IMG/VR virus record: IMGVR_UViG_3300025674_000348
Coordinates: 1 to 25,510 of that record
Source: a virus
Strand: one strand, 5' to 3'
Length of the DNA: 25,510 nt
The position numbers and the translations under genes were made by a program. This document shows positions 24,719-25,510 of the stretch, piece by piece. Within the stretch, counting starts at the first letter, position 1; each line of letters begins with the position of its first letter. The notes under the pieces are model-generated. The model worked only from the letters and a program-made list of their open reading frames with translations. It had not been told where the DNA came from and made no database searches.

Positions 24719-25510
24719 ATGGCATATAAAGGAGGTCGTTTATTAGCCCCAGCACTAGCAGATGTAGGTAGAATCGGAGCTCTTCTTGCTCAGAAGAGAA
24801 AGGCTGCTGCAAGCGCAGCTTCTAAAGCAACTTCTAGTCAGCCAGGTTATTATGAAAAAGAAATCAATGAAGCATTAGGTAAGGTTGAATATGGAAACAG
24901 AGGTTTCGACAACCCAATGTATGATGGAGTTTTAGCAATAAAAGAACAAACTGCTGTTAACAAGAGATCTTTTGACAACGGAGAGATAGACGCTGTAGAA
25001 TATAATAGACGTCAAAACAAAATTCTTTCAGAAGCTCAAAGAGTTGTTGCTGTATATAACGGCAAAATGGCTGGACTAGAAGAGTTAGATAAAGGAATCG
25101 AAGACGGAACGTTCCATGTGATGAATAAAGAGATGATATCTGGTGCTCCTAATAATCCAGAAGCTTCTACTATGACAGGATATGGAATAGAAAAGAGAAG
25201 TAGCTTTGGATACAACGACTTGACAGGAGATTTAGAGTTTGTGGAAATTGCTTTTCCAAAAAACGCTGACGGCATCCCTATTTTCGCTTTCGACAAAAAC
25301 GGAGATGAGATTAAAAAAGAAGATGTTGATGACATATCGTTTATCTATAATGGCGATTTTCTGTCTCAATCTAGAGATAAAGTTATTCAAGACCTAAGAG
25401 AGTCTTTTCCTGAGGAATCTGGATATAGTTTTACAGAAGGAGGGCTTCGTTCATTTATCGTAGAAGACCCTAATGGTAACAAGATAAACATAAGAGTAAT
25501 AGACCCTAGT
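24719..25510 (+). CDS. Large internal virion protein candidate, 3' end outside the window
   Basis: An open frame of 264 codons starts at ATG 24719, ten bases after the previous stop, and runs to the window edge without a stop, so the protein is incomplete. The N-terminus is basic and Ala-rich (residues about 4-40, starting MAYKGGRLLAPALADVGRIG), likely amphipathic helix. The remainder visible is a mixed alpha/beta region with acidic stretches and no motif I recognise. In short-tailed phages, genes in this place encode large internal or ejected proteins, sometimes with peptidoglycan-cutting domains, but none is seen in the part available. It most likely shares the transcript starting near 24068. 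Confidence 0.6.
   Translation, partial: MAYKGGRLLAPALADVGRIGALLAQKRKAAASAASKATSSQPGYYEKEINEALGKVEYGNRGFDNPMYDGVLAIKEQTAVNKRSFDNGEIDAVEYNRRQNKILSEAQRVVAVYNGKMAGLEELDKGIEDGTFHVMNKEMISGAPNNPEASTMTGYGIEKRSSFGYNDLTGDLEFVEIAFPKNADGIPIFAFDKNGDEIKKEDVDDISFIYNGDFLSQSRDKVIQDLRESFPEESGYSFTEGGLRSFIVEDPNGNKINIRVIDPS

Noticed and set aside
24729-24737. AAAGGAGGT sequence resembling a strong ribosome binding site
   Set aside because: It is inside the start of the last gene (KGG codons) with no start codon at proper spacing downstream.
25036-25335. Minus-strand frame of 99 codons near the right edge
   Set aside because: The opposite strand carries a longer open frame with good start and operon spacing, so this is its shadow.

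Overview
The window is a gene-dense, AT-rich segment of a tailed-phage genome. Every supported gene is on the + strand, most intergenic gaps are under 50 bases, and many junctions overlap as ATGA or TAATG. The host is most likely a Bacteroidota bacterium, probably an aquatic flavobacterium. Four points suggest this: start codons sit behind A-rich leaders and not behind Shine-Dalgarno sites; TAnnTTTG promoter-like octamers lie just ahead of four genes; one tail gene carries a BACON-like domain; and the portal, capsid, adaptor and muzzle proteins read like those of crAss-like and related short-tailed (podovirus) phages. The family assignment rests on recognition of sequence patterns, not on a search.

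Layout. Positions 1-2094 hold a host-recognition tail protein with two carbohydrate-binding-like modules and a LamG-like end, then a small protein whose codon choice looks like that of a highly expressed gene. Positions 2143-3810 are a lysis block: a membrane-anchored coiled-coil protein (spanin-like), a secreted thioredoxin-like protein without the CxxC site, a two-helix holin candidate, an M15-type endolysin and a second holin-like membrane protein. Positions 3813-7287 hold a large repetitive fibre ending in an S74 self-cleaving chaperone and a BACON-domain tail protein. Positions 7302-8933 are small genes leading into packaging: a coiled-coil protein, an unknown, a GroES-like candidate, a small-terminase candidate and a membrane protein with an HExxH motif. 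Positions 8921-16186 are the head module: TerL, portal, scaffold candidate and major capsid protein, closed by a terminator. Positions 16277-24054 hold an unknown late protein, a second terminator, two neck/adaptor proteins, the giant stabilization/muzzle protein and a small companion. Positions 24088-25510 start the internal (ejected) virion proteins, the last one cut by the window end.

How it fits together: TerL packages DNA through the portal into a shell of capsid protein assembled on the scaffold. The adaptor and muzzle proteins close the neck and form the short tail. The S74 fibre, the LamG/CBM protein and the BACON protein are the likely cell-surface binding parts. The internal proteins are likely ejected with DNA. 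The lysis block ends the cycle. Four TAT[AT]TTTG boxes lie 19-22 bases ahead of the start codons of the lysis block, scaffold/capsid, adaptor and ejection-protein genes, which suggests four late transcription units.

The items most worth a second look are the Cys-less thioredoxin-like protein in the lysis block, the HExxH membrane protein wedged before TerL, the GroES-like candidate, and the promoter series. I saw no CRISPR array, tRNA, insertion sequence or integrase, and nothing that clearly amounts to a new system.
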